Assembly: GCF_036802865.1 (NCBI RefSeq)
Contig: NZ_DAIRVK010000002.1
Location: 558,001 to 622,000, forward strand
Origin: Sulfurospirillum sp036802865
GTDB taxonomy: Bacteria > Campylobacterota > Campylobacteria > Campylobacterales > Sulfurospirillaceae
DNA length: 64,000 nt
Reading direction: 5' to 3'
Shown: positions 1 to 8,770 of the stretch, one piece after another
How the letters are laid out: every line of letters begins with the position of its first letter
How positions within the stretch are numbered: the first letter of the stretch is position 1
Position numbers and translations under genes: made by a program
The notes under the pieces: generated by a model
What the model saw: only the letters and a program-made list of their open reading frames with translations
What the model was told of the DNA's origin: nothing
Database searches by the model: none

Positions 1-3000
1 AACAGATAAGTATCATCTCCTACCCGTCCATAAAGTATATCATTACCTTTGCCACCATGAATCGTATCTGCGCCATCTAAAGCATATATTATCTCATTAT
101 CATCGGTTCCAACATGAGCCATAATATCTGCTTTATTCCATGTCGTTCCATCACTAAAAACAATATTCTCAACAGCATAATACGTATTAAACATCCATCT
201 GGATTCATAATAATCGGGGGAACCAGCTAACCAATTCTCGAATGTAATTGTATCACTGAGTTGATCAAATGTTTTTCCTTCTTCTTTTAGTCCGATGACA
301 AGATTATTCCCTACTTGTTTGATCAGAATATCATCGGCAGTGATTCCTTCTTTAAATTTAAGAGTATCATTGCCATAGTTACTATTCTCAAAGTTATTCT
401 CTCTTACAAGATCTTTACCATCACCTCGTCCAAACAAATAGGTATCGTTTCCACTTCGTCCTTCAAGAAGATCATTACCAGACCCTCCATCCATAACATC
501 ATCCCCTAATTGTCCATAGAGTTCATCATTACCATCTCCTCCATAAAGGGTATCATTACCATCTTGCCCTTGTAGTGCATCAGCTCCATCTCCTCCATAG
601 AGTGTATCATTACCTCCGCCTGATACGATAGCATCATTTCCTTTTTCCCCGTAAATAATATCATTCCCAGCCCCTGAAACAATAACATCATTACCGCCTA
701 ATGCGTGGACAACATTGTCCTCTGCTCCATACGTTAAATTGTCATCTTGTTCGGTTCCTTGGAGTATGTCATTTGAAGTGATTGTACTTCCATCTGTAAA
801 TTTTACGATCTCAACACGATTTGTTATACCGCCTGTATACCAGTTTTTTACAGTTATCGTATCGATAAGCTGATCGAGTGTTTTACCGTCTTCTTTGAGT
901 CCAATGACAAGGTCATTGCCCACTTGTTGCCAAATGACATCACTTTTTAAAATGCCATTTGCCATGACAATGCTATCAAGCCCTGCATTATCAGTGATAA
1001 CATCTTTGCCCATTCCTTTTCCAAATCGATAAGTGTCATTTCCACTAACATCATTTATAGTATCGTTGCCGTATCCTCCATCATAAATATCATTGCCACT
1101 AATATCACTCATAGTGTCATCTCCATAACCGCCATCAAAGGTATCATCCCCATTGCCACCAGTAAGTACATCAGTTCCGACACCTCCATTGAGAATATCG
1201 TTGCCATTTTTACCATCTATTGTGTCGTTACCTACACCACCATTGAGGATGTCATTTTGATCATCAAGTCCATTAATTGTATCATTCCCGTCAGTTTTAA
1301 TACTTTGAATAATATCTACAGAACTCATAGTAGTGCCATCACTAAACTTGAAAGACTCAATGCGACCGTTACTGTACCAATCTTTTAAGATAATACGATC
1401 ATTCAGCCTATAAAATGAGGTGCTTCCTTCTTTTAGACCAACAGCAAGATTATTGTCAAATACGCGAAGAACGATATCATCCTTACTGACACCTTCTCCA
1501 AAGAAGAGGACATCTGTTCCAGCACTATCTTTAATGATATCTCTGCCATCACCTTTATTAAAGATATACACATCATTGCCTAAGGCATCTTTGATATAGT
1601 CAGCTCCAGCTCCTCCGATGATTTTATCGTCACCCGTTCCCCCATCAATGATGTCATCTCCATATTGACCATAGATGATGTCATTGCCATCACCTCCACT
1701 AATCACATCAGCTCCACCTGCTGCTTCAATGGTATCGGCACTTGTAGTTCCTGAAATTTCATCATTGTCATTGCCATAAATGTAGTAGCGTTTTGATGTC
1801 CAAGTGTTGTTGAAAGTGATGGTAGGGAATGTTTCGGTTTTAGAGATGTCCATGACTTCACCATTACTAAAGATGATCTTCTCAATGCCATGGTTTACAT
1901 TTGCCCAGTCTTTAATGACCACGATATCTTGTAATTCTTGGTAAGTTTCAGAACTATTAATCTTTATGATCAGATTTGTTCCATTTACACCAATCGTCAC
2001 ATCAGCTTTATTGATGCCCGTTGCGAATTGAAGAGTATCTTTACCTGCATTAACTTCAAGTCCATCTTTGTAGTAATAATCATCGATTACCACGGTAAAA
2101 TCGCCTTGATTGTACACATATACATCATCGCCATTGCCACCACGAAGTACGGCACCTTGTTTACTAAAGATGGTATCTTCTATATTGACATTGACAAAGA
2201 GTGCGGCTACTTCGCTGTTGGTCATTTGAGTTCCATCGGCAAACTTCAATGTTTCGATGGTATTGGTATCTTTAAAGTAATTTGAGATAGTAAGTTTATC
2301 GCCTAAGGAACTAAATGTTTTTCCAGCTTCTTTAACCGCGACGACAAGATCATACCCAACCTGTTTAAAGATGAGATTTTCTTTTGCGATGCCTGTACCA
2401 AAACTAATAGCATCAACGCCACCTTCATCACTTAGTCTATCTTTGCCATCACCTTTATTGAAAATATAGGTATCATTGCCTAGTCCACCATAAAGACTAT
2501 CATCTCCTGTACCACCAGTTAGAGTGTCTTCTCCACTTCCTGCTTGAAGGATATCAGCTCCTTCATTACCAAAGAGTACATCATCGCCACCTTCTGCGTT
2601 AATAACATCATCTCCTAATCCGCCGATAATTTTATCAGCTCCGCTACCTGAAGTAATTGTATCGTTTCCGCTACCACCATCAATGATATCAGCACCACTT
2701 CCAGTGATGATAGTATCATTACCATCGAGTGCATTGACAGTAGATGCTTCATTGCCATACACAAGATAGTCACTCTCTTCACTACCACGTTGCAATTCAT
2801 CTAACGCTAATGAAGTTCCATCATTTAAGAGTAAGTGTTCTAACTTTCCACTGGAAAGGTAGTTTTTAATGGTAACCGTATCAGTTAGTTGATCAAATGT
2901 TTTTCCCTCTTCTTTAATGCCAATGATCAGATCATTGCCATTCGCTTTTGCGATCAGATCATCTTTGGTGATGCCTTCACTAAAACGCAAGGTATCTTCT

Positions 3001-6000
3001 CCGCTTTCATCACTGAGGATATCTTTACCATCACCTTTACTGTATAGGTAAAGATCATTGCCAGATCCTCCATACAGTGTATCAGCACCTACACCACCAG
3101 TTAGGGTATCATTACCGATTCCTGCATCTAACGTATCATCACCTTCATTGCCGACAAGTTTATCATCTCCTGAGTCAGCTGACAGAACATCATTGCCTTC
3201 ATTTCCGTAGAGTTTATCATCACCTGAACCTGCGTATACGCTATCGTTTCCGCTTCCTGCGGTGATGGTGTCTGCACCTGCATGACTATAAATCGTATCA
3301 TTACCACTACCGCCATCAATGATATCATTGCCTGCACCTGTGGTGATTTTATCATTGCCTCCAAGAGCATTAATGGTTGTATTTTCATCGTTAAAGGTTA
3401 GAACATCATCGCCATCGGTTCCTTGTTGGAGCTCTTCAAGCGAAACAAACGTACAATCGCTTAGCTGTATCTTTTCGATACGGTTGTTAGTGTTGAAGTA
3501 CTCTTTGATAGTGACAGTGTCACTGAGTGCTTCAAAGTTTTTACCCTCTTCTTTAATGCCGATGATAAGATCATTGCCATTGAGTCTAATGACAAGATCG
3601 TCTTTGGTAATGCCCTCGGAAAATTTCAAAGTATCAAGCCCTGCATTACCTTGGGAATTGCCACTATATCGGTAGTCATCATAGATACTATCTTTGCCAT
3701 CACCTTTACTAAAGAGGTAGGTATCAGATCCTAGTCCGCCTTGAAGATTATCGACTCCAGTACCGCCTGAAAGTATGTCATCGCCAGAACCTGAGTAAAG
3801 TGCATCGTCTCCTGCTCCACCACCGAGAGTGTCATTGCCACTGTTTGACGTAATGGCATCATTTCCCTCTCCTCCTGCTATGACGTCATTCCCATTTCCT
3901 GAGACGATGGTGTCATTGCCACCAAGCGCATCAACCATTACAGTCGTATCGCCATAGATGAGCTGATCTGCTCCCTCTGTTGCGCTAAAAAGATCACTTA
4001 TAAGAAACTTTGAGCCATCTGCAAAGAGTATGTTTTCCACTCTACTATCAGAATCGGTATAATTTTTTAGGGTGATTTTATCGCTTAGTTCTGCAAAGCT
4101 TTTACCTTCTTCTTTGATGCCGATGATGACGTCACTTCCAACACTCAGCACAACAAGATCATTTTTAGTGATGCCTTCTCCAAATTTGAGAGTATCTTCT
4201 CCTGCATATTGGCTAAGTTGATTGTTGTAACCATAACGGTAAGTATCATCTATGGTATCTTTTCCATCACCTTTATTGAAGAGGTAGGTGTCATTACCAA
4301 GTCCACCTTGAAGCACATCATCACCCAATCCACCGGTGATGACATCTACACCTGAGCCTGCAACAATGCTATCGTTGCCACTGTCACCATTCAGAGTGTC
4401 ATTGCCACTACCTGCACTGATCGTATCGTTACCTTCTCCTCCATCAACAACATTGGCTCCATCTCCCGCATCGATAACGTCGTTTCCACTTCTGCCAGAA
4501 ACACTATCATTTCCACCACCTACACTGATTGTATCGTTTCCGCTACCACCATCAATGATATCAGCACCACTTCCAGTGATGATAGTATCATTACCATCGA
4601 GTGCATTGACAGTAGATGCTTCATTGCCATACACAAGATAGTCACTCTCTTCACTACCACGTTGCAATTCATCTAACGCTAATGAAGTTCCATCATTTAA
4701 GAGTAAGTGTTCTAACTTTCCACTGGAAAGGTAGTTTTTAATGGTAACCGTATCAGTTAGTTGATCAAATGTTTTTCCCTCTTCTTTAATGCCAATGATC
4801 AGATCATTGCCATTCGCTTTTGCGATCAGATCATCTTTGGTGATGCCTTCACTAAAACGCAAGGTATCTTCTCCGCTTTCATCACTGAGGATATCTTTAC
4901 CATCACCTTTACTGTATAGGTAAAGATCATTGCCAGATCCTCCATACAGTGTATCAGCACCTACACCACCAGTTAGGGTATCATTACCGATTCCTGCATC
5001 TAACGTATCATCACCTTCATTGCCGACAAGTTTATCATCTCCTGAGTCAGCTGACAGAACATCATTGCCTTCATTTCCGTAGAGTTTATCATCACCTGAA
5101 CCTGCGTAAATACTATCATTTCCACTTCCTGCGCTGAGTGTGTCATTTCCACCAAAAGAGCGAACAGTATCATTTCCACCCAAAGCATCTATGGTATTGT
5201 CTTGATTGTCTAAGTCTATGACATCAGCATTTTCAGTGACTGAAAACTGTTGTAAGATAGTTGTTACATTCAGCGCTATTCCATCTCCTAGCACAATGTT
5301 TTCAATGCGATTTGCATTTAAAAACCAGTCTTTAACACGCACGCTATCGGTAGAGTCTTTAAGAGATAAAAGAAGATCAAATCCTTCTTTTGAAAGCACG
5401 ATGTCATCTTTAATGATGTCTTTATCAAACCTCAAAGTATCATTGCCACCTGCATCAAAAAGTATATCTTTACCATCACCTTTTCTAAAAAGATACGTTT
5501 GGTTGGCACTATCGTGTGACTGGATGATGTCATTGCCACTATTGCCAAGTACTAAGCTATTGCCAGTGACTTCAAGTTTATCATCACCTTTACTTCCTGT
5601 AAAGTCAATTCCTGAAGTCATCGTTTGTTGGATGAGATCGTGGCTCATACTATCGGTAATTGTTGCTAAAAGGGCTATGGCATCTATGGTTAATGACTTC
5701 GTAGTATTGAGCATCCAAATGGTTTGAGCTAAAAATACTTTAGAGTCTATATCGATAGAAGCATCATTCAGATAATTGGTTAAACTTTGTTGCAGTTTTG
5801 TTGCATCTGTTACTTTCAAGGAGTCTGTGTCGACACTGTAACTTACACCTGTAAAGACATTTTCAAAGACACTTTGGATGGCAAATTCACTCTGGGTTCG
5901 GTGGAGCATGCTATTGTATTGGGTATTGATATAGTCTGAGGCAAGGATTAATCTGTTTTGTCCATTTATTGAAGTTACAGTAACATCTTTAGTACCAGTA

Positions 6001-7982
6001 ACTGCTTTAGCGTTTGCTTCATAGTTTGACTCTATGCGACTGGTGAGTTCTTCTTTGCCTGAGAACTTCTCCATGATCCAGATTTTTCGATCAAGATCAG
6101 ACATATCGACATCTGCGCTTAGATTGTATTTTTTAGCTATGGTCTCTTTATAGGCGTTATAACCACTCCATTCATTGATATACTCATCAAAGTCATTGGA
6201 TATAAGCTGTTCATCTGTAGCATATTGCTTTGCAAGGGTAGCTAAGTTCTCATTGGTTTGATACGCAATGAAACTATCAACCACCAGTCCATACCCTCGA
6301 AGGTTTGGTAAGTTTAAGGTCGTTGGGTCTATGGTAAAGTCTTCTTGTTGGACAAGGTCTATGATGGTATCTCTTGCATCGTATTGTAAATGCACATCGG
6401 CTATAAGTTCTTTTTCGCCTGTGGCGGTTGTATAGTGAGATGCTTCTGTGATGACATTACCATTGGTGTTGATGTTGGTTTGTACAGAGTTTAAGTCTAT
6501 GGAGGTGATGCCTTCTTCTTTGAGGCTTTTTAGTTCACCCTCATCGACACTACCATCTTGGTCATAGTCATGCCAGAGTTGGAGGCGGTTAAAGAGAATG
6601 TCTTTACGATCTATTTTATTGTCATAATTGGAGTCGATGGTATCTCTTAGTTCATCGAAGCCTTCTGTGGTTACGTTACCAAAGACTTCAGAAATTCCAC
6701 CTACTTGTCCATCTTCATTGGCATCATACACAAGCAGTGCATCTTCACCTTTGATCCATCCTGTGCGCTCTTTTATGCCATCGCCGGTTAAGTCGAAGTA
6801 GGTTTCTGATTCTGTGACACTGGTGGTGGCTATGAAGCCGTCTTTATTGGTGTCTAGGGCTAGTGGGTCTCTGCGTTGGAAGAAGTAGGAACTTGTGAGG
6901 TTGAAGTCGTAGGGGTTGAGGCTCGTATGGTCAAAATTATAATCTTCTGGGAGGTAGAGTTTTTCGCCTTCTTTTAAAAGGTAAAAGCTTTTATCTTCAC
7001 TCACAAACAAATTTGGATTGGTTTTTAATAGCTCATCAATAGTTATTTTGAAGTAGTCTGCGCTAAGTTGAAACTTATCGGCAGTAAAGTAGGTATATAT
7101 TTCACCTGCACTACCTCCCGTAAGAAAAGTTTCTGCGGCTGAAAGAGCGTTATTAAGATCTGCTATATTTCCTTTCACTTCACCAGCATCATTTTTAACA
7201 TGGTTAAGATAATCTATAATTTTTGAACGCATAGATTCTAAAAAAGTAATGACTCTATTGGCTTCACCAGCCGTTGTAGGTATTTTACCATCTGCAGAAG
7301 AGTATAAACCAAATAAATCCGATTGTGCATCTCTGCGGTTTTGTAAGCCAAAGCTTCTAACATCATTGTTTGCTTTATTGGAATCATATTTTATCTCATA
7401 CCATGCAGCCACTCTATCGTCATTTGCAATAGCTTCAGTCAATTTTGGTCCAATCAGACCTATACCCCCGTTAAATGCCATATCGACAAGAGATATAAGC
7501 TCATTTGATTCGCCAAGCCCTGTTTTAGCGACAACTTTGTCTTGCATAGCATCTAGTTCTTTAGTCATTAAGGTTGTCGCATTTTGCTCGGTTGAAAGAG
7601 TGATGGTTGAATTGATTCTATCTTGTAATGTTTTAAGTGAATCAATGTCTCCATCTGCTTTAAACTGCCATTTACTATCAACCTTGACTCTATGGCTACC
7701 AATCAAATCTTTCACGGCTTGAATGGCTTGTTCATTGCTGAGATTACTGGTTGCAGAAGAGGCAAGATTTGATAAATCAGAGGTAATGGTAGAGTAGTTT
7801 TGAAAAAGATCATAACCATAACCTAATGCGATAGAATTGGCAGTTTTATCAACTTGGGCATTGAGGTTAGTTGACAAATCTTTATTCTTCAAAAGATCTG
7901 GATTTTCCTTTGCTTTTGTGAGATTTATGAGATCGTCTTTATAGCTTGATTTATAATTTGTATGAAGATTTGAGAGTGCCAT
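1..7982 (-). CDS. Giant RTX repeat protein with N-terminal lysozyme-like domain (3' end outside window)
   Basis: Open for 2660 codons from ATG at 7980-7982 to the window edge, so the C-terminus and any type I secretion signal are not visible. Residues about 60-230 resemble the T4-lysozyme/pesticin muramidase fold: GYGYDL, then LVDMAFNGGIGLIG, RVAAWYEI, and LQNRRDAQSDLFGLY. I cannot place a convincing catalytic Glu in the N-lobe, so activity is uncertain. Residues about 377-500 hold calcium-loop motifs (DTNKDG, DLTGDG, DANEDG) and a classic EF-hand (DYDQDGSVDEGE). From about residue 795 onward there are roughly ten modules, each a run of GGxGxD nonapeptides, then a block of the form NDTYLFNKGDGKD, GITKDDL, NDLIIGIKEEGK and IEKIxLxDGT (haemolysin-type calcium-binding related domain). 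Its start overlaps the preceding gene's stop as TAATG, implying coupled translation. Inference: secreted or surface adhesin/effector in a competition locus. Confidence 0.9.
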   Translation of the reverse strand, partial: MALSNLHTNYKSSYKDDLINLTKAKENPDLLKNKDLSTNLNAQVDKTANSIALGYGYDLFQNYSTITSDLSNLASSATSNLSNEQAIQAVKDLIGSHRVKVDSKWQFKADGDIDSLKTLQDRINSTITLSTEQNATTLMTKELDAMQDKVVAKTGLGESNELISLVDMAFNGGIGLIGPKLTEAIANDDRVAAWYEIKYDSNKANNDVRSFGLQNRRDAQSDLFGLYSSADGKIPTTAGEANRVITFLESMRSKIIDYLNHVKNDAGEVKGNIADLNNALSAAETFLTGGSAGEIYTYFTADKFQLSADYFKITIDELLKTNPNLFVSEDKSFYLLKEGEKLYLPEDYNFDHTSLNPYDFNLTSSYFFQRRDPLALDTNKDGFIATTSVTESETYFDLTGDGIKERTGWIKGEDALLVYDANEDGQVGGISEVFGNVTTEGFDELRDTIDSNYDNKIDRKDILFNRLQLWHDYDQDGSVDEGELKSLKEEGITSIDLNSVQTNINTNGNVITEASHYTTATGEKELIADVHLQYDARDTIIDLVQQEDFTIDPTTLNLPNLRGYGLVVDSFIAYQTNENLATLAKQYATDEQLISNDFDEYINEWSGYNAYKETIAKKYNLSADVDMSDLDRKIWIMEKFSGKEELTSRIESNYEANAKAVTGTKDVTVTSINGQNRLILASDYINTQYNSMLHRTQSEFAIQSVFENVFTGVSYSVDTDSLKVTDATKLQQSLTNYLNDASIDIDSKVFLAQTIWMLNTTKSLTIDAIALLATITDSMSHDLIQQTMTSGIDFTGSKGDDKLEVTGNSLVLGNSGNDIIQSHDSANQTYLFRKGDGKDILFDAGGNDTLRFDKDIIKDDIVLSKEGFDLLLSLKDSTDSVRVKDWFLNANRIENIVLGDGIALNVTTILQQFSVTENADVIDLDNQDNTIDALGGNDTVRSFGGNDTLSAGSGNDSIYAGSGDDKLYGNEGNDVLSADSGDDKLVGNEGDDTLDAGIGNDTLTGGVGADTLYGGSGNDLYLYSKGDGKDILSDESGEDTLRFSEGITKDDLIAKANGNDLIIGIKEEGKTFDQLTDTVTIKNYLSSGKLEHLLLNDGTSLALDELQRGSEESDYLVYGNEASTVNALDGNDTIITGSGADIIDGGSGNDTISVGGGNDSVSGRSGNDVIDAGDGANVVDGGEGNDTISAGSGNDTLNGDSGNDSIVAGSGVDVITGGLGDDVLQGGLGNDTYLFNKGDGKDTIDDTYRYGYNNQLSQYAGEDTLKFGEGITKNDLVVLSVGSDVIIGIKEEGKSFAELSDKITLKNYTDSDSRVENILFADGSKFLISDLFSATEGADQLIYGDTTVMVDALGGNDTIVSGNGNDVIAGGEGNDAITSNSGNDTLGGGAGDDALYSGSGDDILSGGTGVDNLQGGLGSDTYLFSKGDGKDSIYDDYRYSGNSQGNAGLDTLKFSEGITKDDLVIRLNGNDLIIGIKEEGKNFEALSDTVTIKEYFNTNNRIEKIQLSDCTFVSLEELQQGTDGDDVLTFNDENTTINALGGNDKITTGAGNDIIDGGSGNDTIYSHAGADTITAGSGNDSVYAGSGDDKLYGNEGNDVLSADSGDDKLVGNEGDDTLDAGIGNDTLTGGVGADTLYGGSGNDLYLYSKGDGKDILSDESGEDTLRFSEGITKDDLIAKANGNDLIIGIKEEGKTFDQLTDTVTIKNYLSSGKLEHLLLNDGTSLALDELQRGSEESDYLVYGNEASTVNALDGNDTIITGSGADIIDGGSGNDTITSGSGADKIIGGLGDDVINAEGGDDVLFGNEGADILQAGSGEDTLTGGTGDDSLYGGLGNDTYIFNKGDGKDRLSDEGGVDAISFGTGIAKENLIFKQVGYDLVVAVKEAGKTFSSLGDKLTISNYFKDTNTIETLKFADGTQMTNSEVAALFVNVNIEDTIFSKQGAVLRGGNGDDVYVYNQGDFTVVIDDYYYKDGLEVNAGKDTLQFATGINKADVTIGVNGTNLIIKINSSETYQELQDIVVIKDWANVNHGIEKIIFSNGEVMDISKTETFPTITFNNTWTSKRYYIYGNDNDEISGTTSADTIEAAGGADVISGGDGNDIIYGQYGDDIIDGGTGDDKIIGGAGADYIKDALGNDVYIFNKGDGRDIIKDSAGTDVLFFGEGVSKDDIVLRVFDNNLAVGLKEGSTSFYRLNDRIILKDWYSNGRIESFKFSDGTTMSSVDIIQSIKTDGNDTINGLDDQNDILNGGVGNDTIDGKNGNDILNGGVGTDVLTGGNGDDTFDGGYGDDTMSDISGNDIYDGGYGNDTINDVSGNDTYRFGKGMGKDVITDNAGLDSIVMANGILKSDVIWQQVGNDLVIGLKEDGKTLDQLIDTITVKNWYTGGITNRVEIVKFTDGSTITSNDILQGTEQDDNLTYGAEDNVVHALGGNDVIVSGAGNDIIYGEKGNDAIVSGGGNDTLYGGDGADALQGQDGNDTLYGGDGNDELYGQLGDDVMDGGSGNDLLEGRSGNDTYLFGRGDGKDLVRENNFENSNYGNDTLKFKEGITADDILIKQVGNNLVIGLKEEGKTFDQLSDTITFENWLAGSPDYYESRWMFNTYYAVENIVFSDGTTWNKADIMAHVGTDDNEIIYALDGADTIHGGKGNDILYGRVGDDTYL
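2656..3236. repeat. 581-bp perfect internal repeat of the RTX gene, distal copy
   Basis: Every base from 2656 to 3236 matches 4528-5108 by eye; the bases flanking both ends differ. The spacing is 1872 bp, exactly 624 codons, so the repeat keeps frame. It encodes RTX residues about 1583-1776, covering nonapeptides, a GDGKD block and the following calcium-binding related domain. Confidence 0.93.
4528..5108. repeat. 581-bp perfect internal repeat of the RTX gene, proximal copy
   Basis: Partner of 2656-3236 and identical over its full length. It encodes RTX residues about 959-1152. The other modules of the same protein are clearly diverged at DNA level, so this pair points to a recent duplication or gene conversion. 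Confidence 0.93.
5869..6715. repeat. 847-bp segment identical to 8970-9816 (copy in the giant RTX gene)
   Basis: Line-by-line comparison shows no mismatch between 5869-6715 and 8970-9816 (offset 3101, direct orientation). Weaker similarity continues on both sides, about 5771-6950 against 8872-9925. It encodes RTX residues about 423-705: the EF-hand region and the helical stalk before the nonapeptide repeats. Confidence 0.94.
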
Positions 7983-8740
7983 TAGTTATCCTTTTTCGTT
8001 TTTTTAAATGTTGGACTGGTAAAAACACGCATCATATAACATAGATCGTGCTGTTCATTAGTAGCATCGTATTTACTGATAGAGATCATATTGTTATCAT
8101 TCAGATTTTTACTGCGGTATCCCAAACCATCCCAATTATCACGACCATGCGTATTAAAAAACGTAGCGATGTAAAAGGTATCGGCTAATTTAAAAGGACG
8201 AAGTAAAACATCTGAACCGGATGAAACATACTGCTTAAACCCATCATTATGTACCTTTTGAACAGGGAACTCTTTGTAATCGTGACTATTTGTTCGTTTA
8301 AAACCTACAGAAATGCGCCCTTGTCCATATTGAAACTTTAGCGGAGTGTCAGCCTTTGGTGTAACATAGTCAATTTGATTATAGCTTGGGGTTCCATATA
8401 AGCGCTCATCCATAAATGCAACTAGTTCATCTTTACCGTCATTATTGATATCAAAGATGGCATTTTTGCATCCATAAGATTGTTTCTCATCGCAACGTGG
8501 TTCATTCATAGGTTTATCTTCTCCTGCACGATAAAACTCAAACTCCTTATCCCAAATAACAGCGTTAAACTCTTTGTGATTTTCCAAATGTACTTCTTTG
8601 TGCTCAAAAAGATCTTTATTAAACATACTGGTTATGTTTTGGCAGAGTTGATCATCTTTGCTCATAACTAGCAGATAAGTATCTGCTTGCAAAAATGTGT
8701 TTATCATTAATAGCCCACCCACCAACATTAATCTTTTCAT
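7982..8740 (-). CDS. Exported protein of unknown function, candidate immunity partner of the RTX protein
   Basis: 252 residues. The first 19 form a Sec signal peptide (MKRLMLVGGLLMINTFLQA, cut before DTYL), so the product should be periplasmic or secreted. Cysteines at CQN, RCDEKQSYGCKN and DLCYM could form disulfides. The motif DINNDGKDELVAF resembles an FG-GAP/VCBS calcium loop. I do not recognise the family. An AGGAG-type ribosome site precedes ATG 8738-8740. The stop codon (complement 7982-7984) shares one base with the start of the giant RTX gene, so the two are translationally coupled. Inference: a periplasmic protein made in fixed ratio with a lysozyme-like effector could be its inhibitor or a secretion accessory factor. 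Confidence 0.85.
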   Translation of the reverse strand: MKRLMLVGGLLMINTFLQADTYLLVMSKDDQLCQNITSMFNKDLFEHKEVHLENHKEFNAVIWDKEFEFYRAGEDKPMNEPRCDEKQSYGCKNAIFDINNDGKDELVAFMDERLYGTPSYNQIDYVTPKADTPLKFQYGQGRISVGFKRTNSHDYKEFPVQKVHNDGFKQYVSSGSDVLLRPFKLADTFYIATFFNTHGRDNWDGLGYRSKNLNDNNMISISKYDATNEQHDLCYMMRVFTSPTFKKTKKDN

Positions 8741-8770
8741 TTTTTCTCCTTTATCTCTTGTTTTTCTAGC

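Noticed and set aside
1..5200. Periodic repeats that could suggest a CRISPR array
   Set aside because: Units are coding nonapeptide repeats in one continuous frame, with no constant repeat or variable spacer pattern and no cas genes.
315..7722. Plus-strand reading frames across the first 8 kb (for example 3319-3675, 4336-4641, 5206-5727, 7249-7722)
   Set aside because: They are antisense to the giant RTX gene; their Ser/Pro/Leu-rich or His-rich content is the complement of Gly/Asp repeat codons, and copies recur where the RTX DNA is duplicated.
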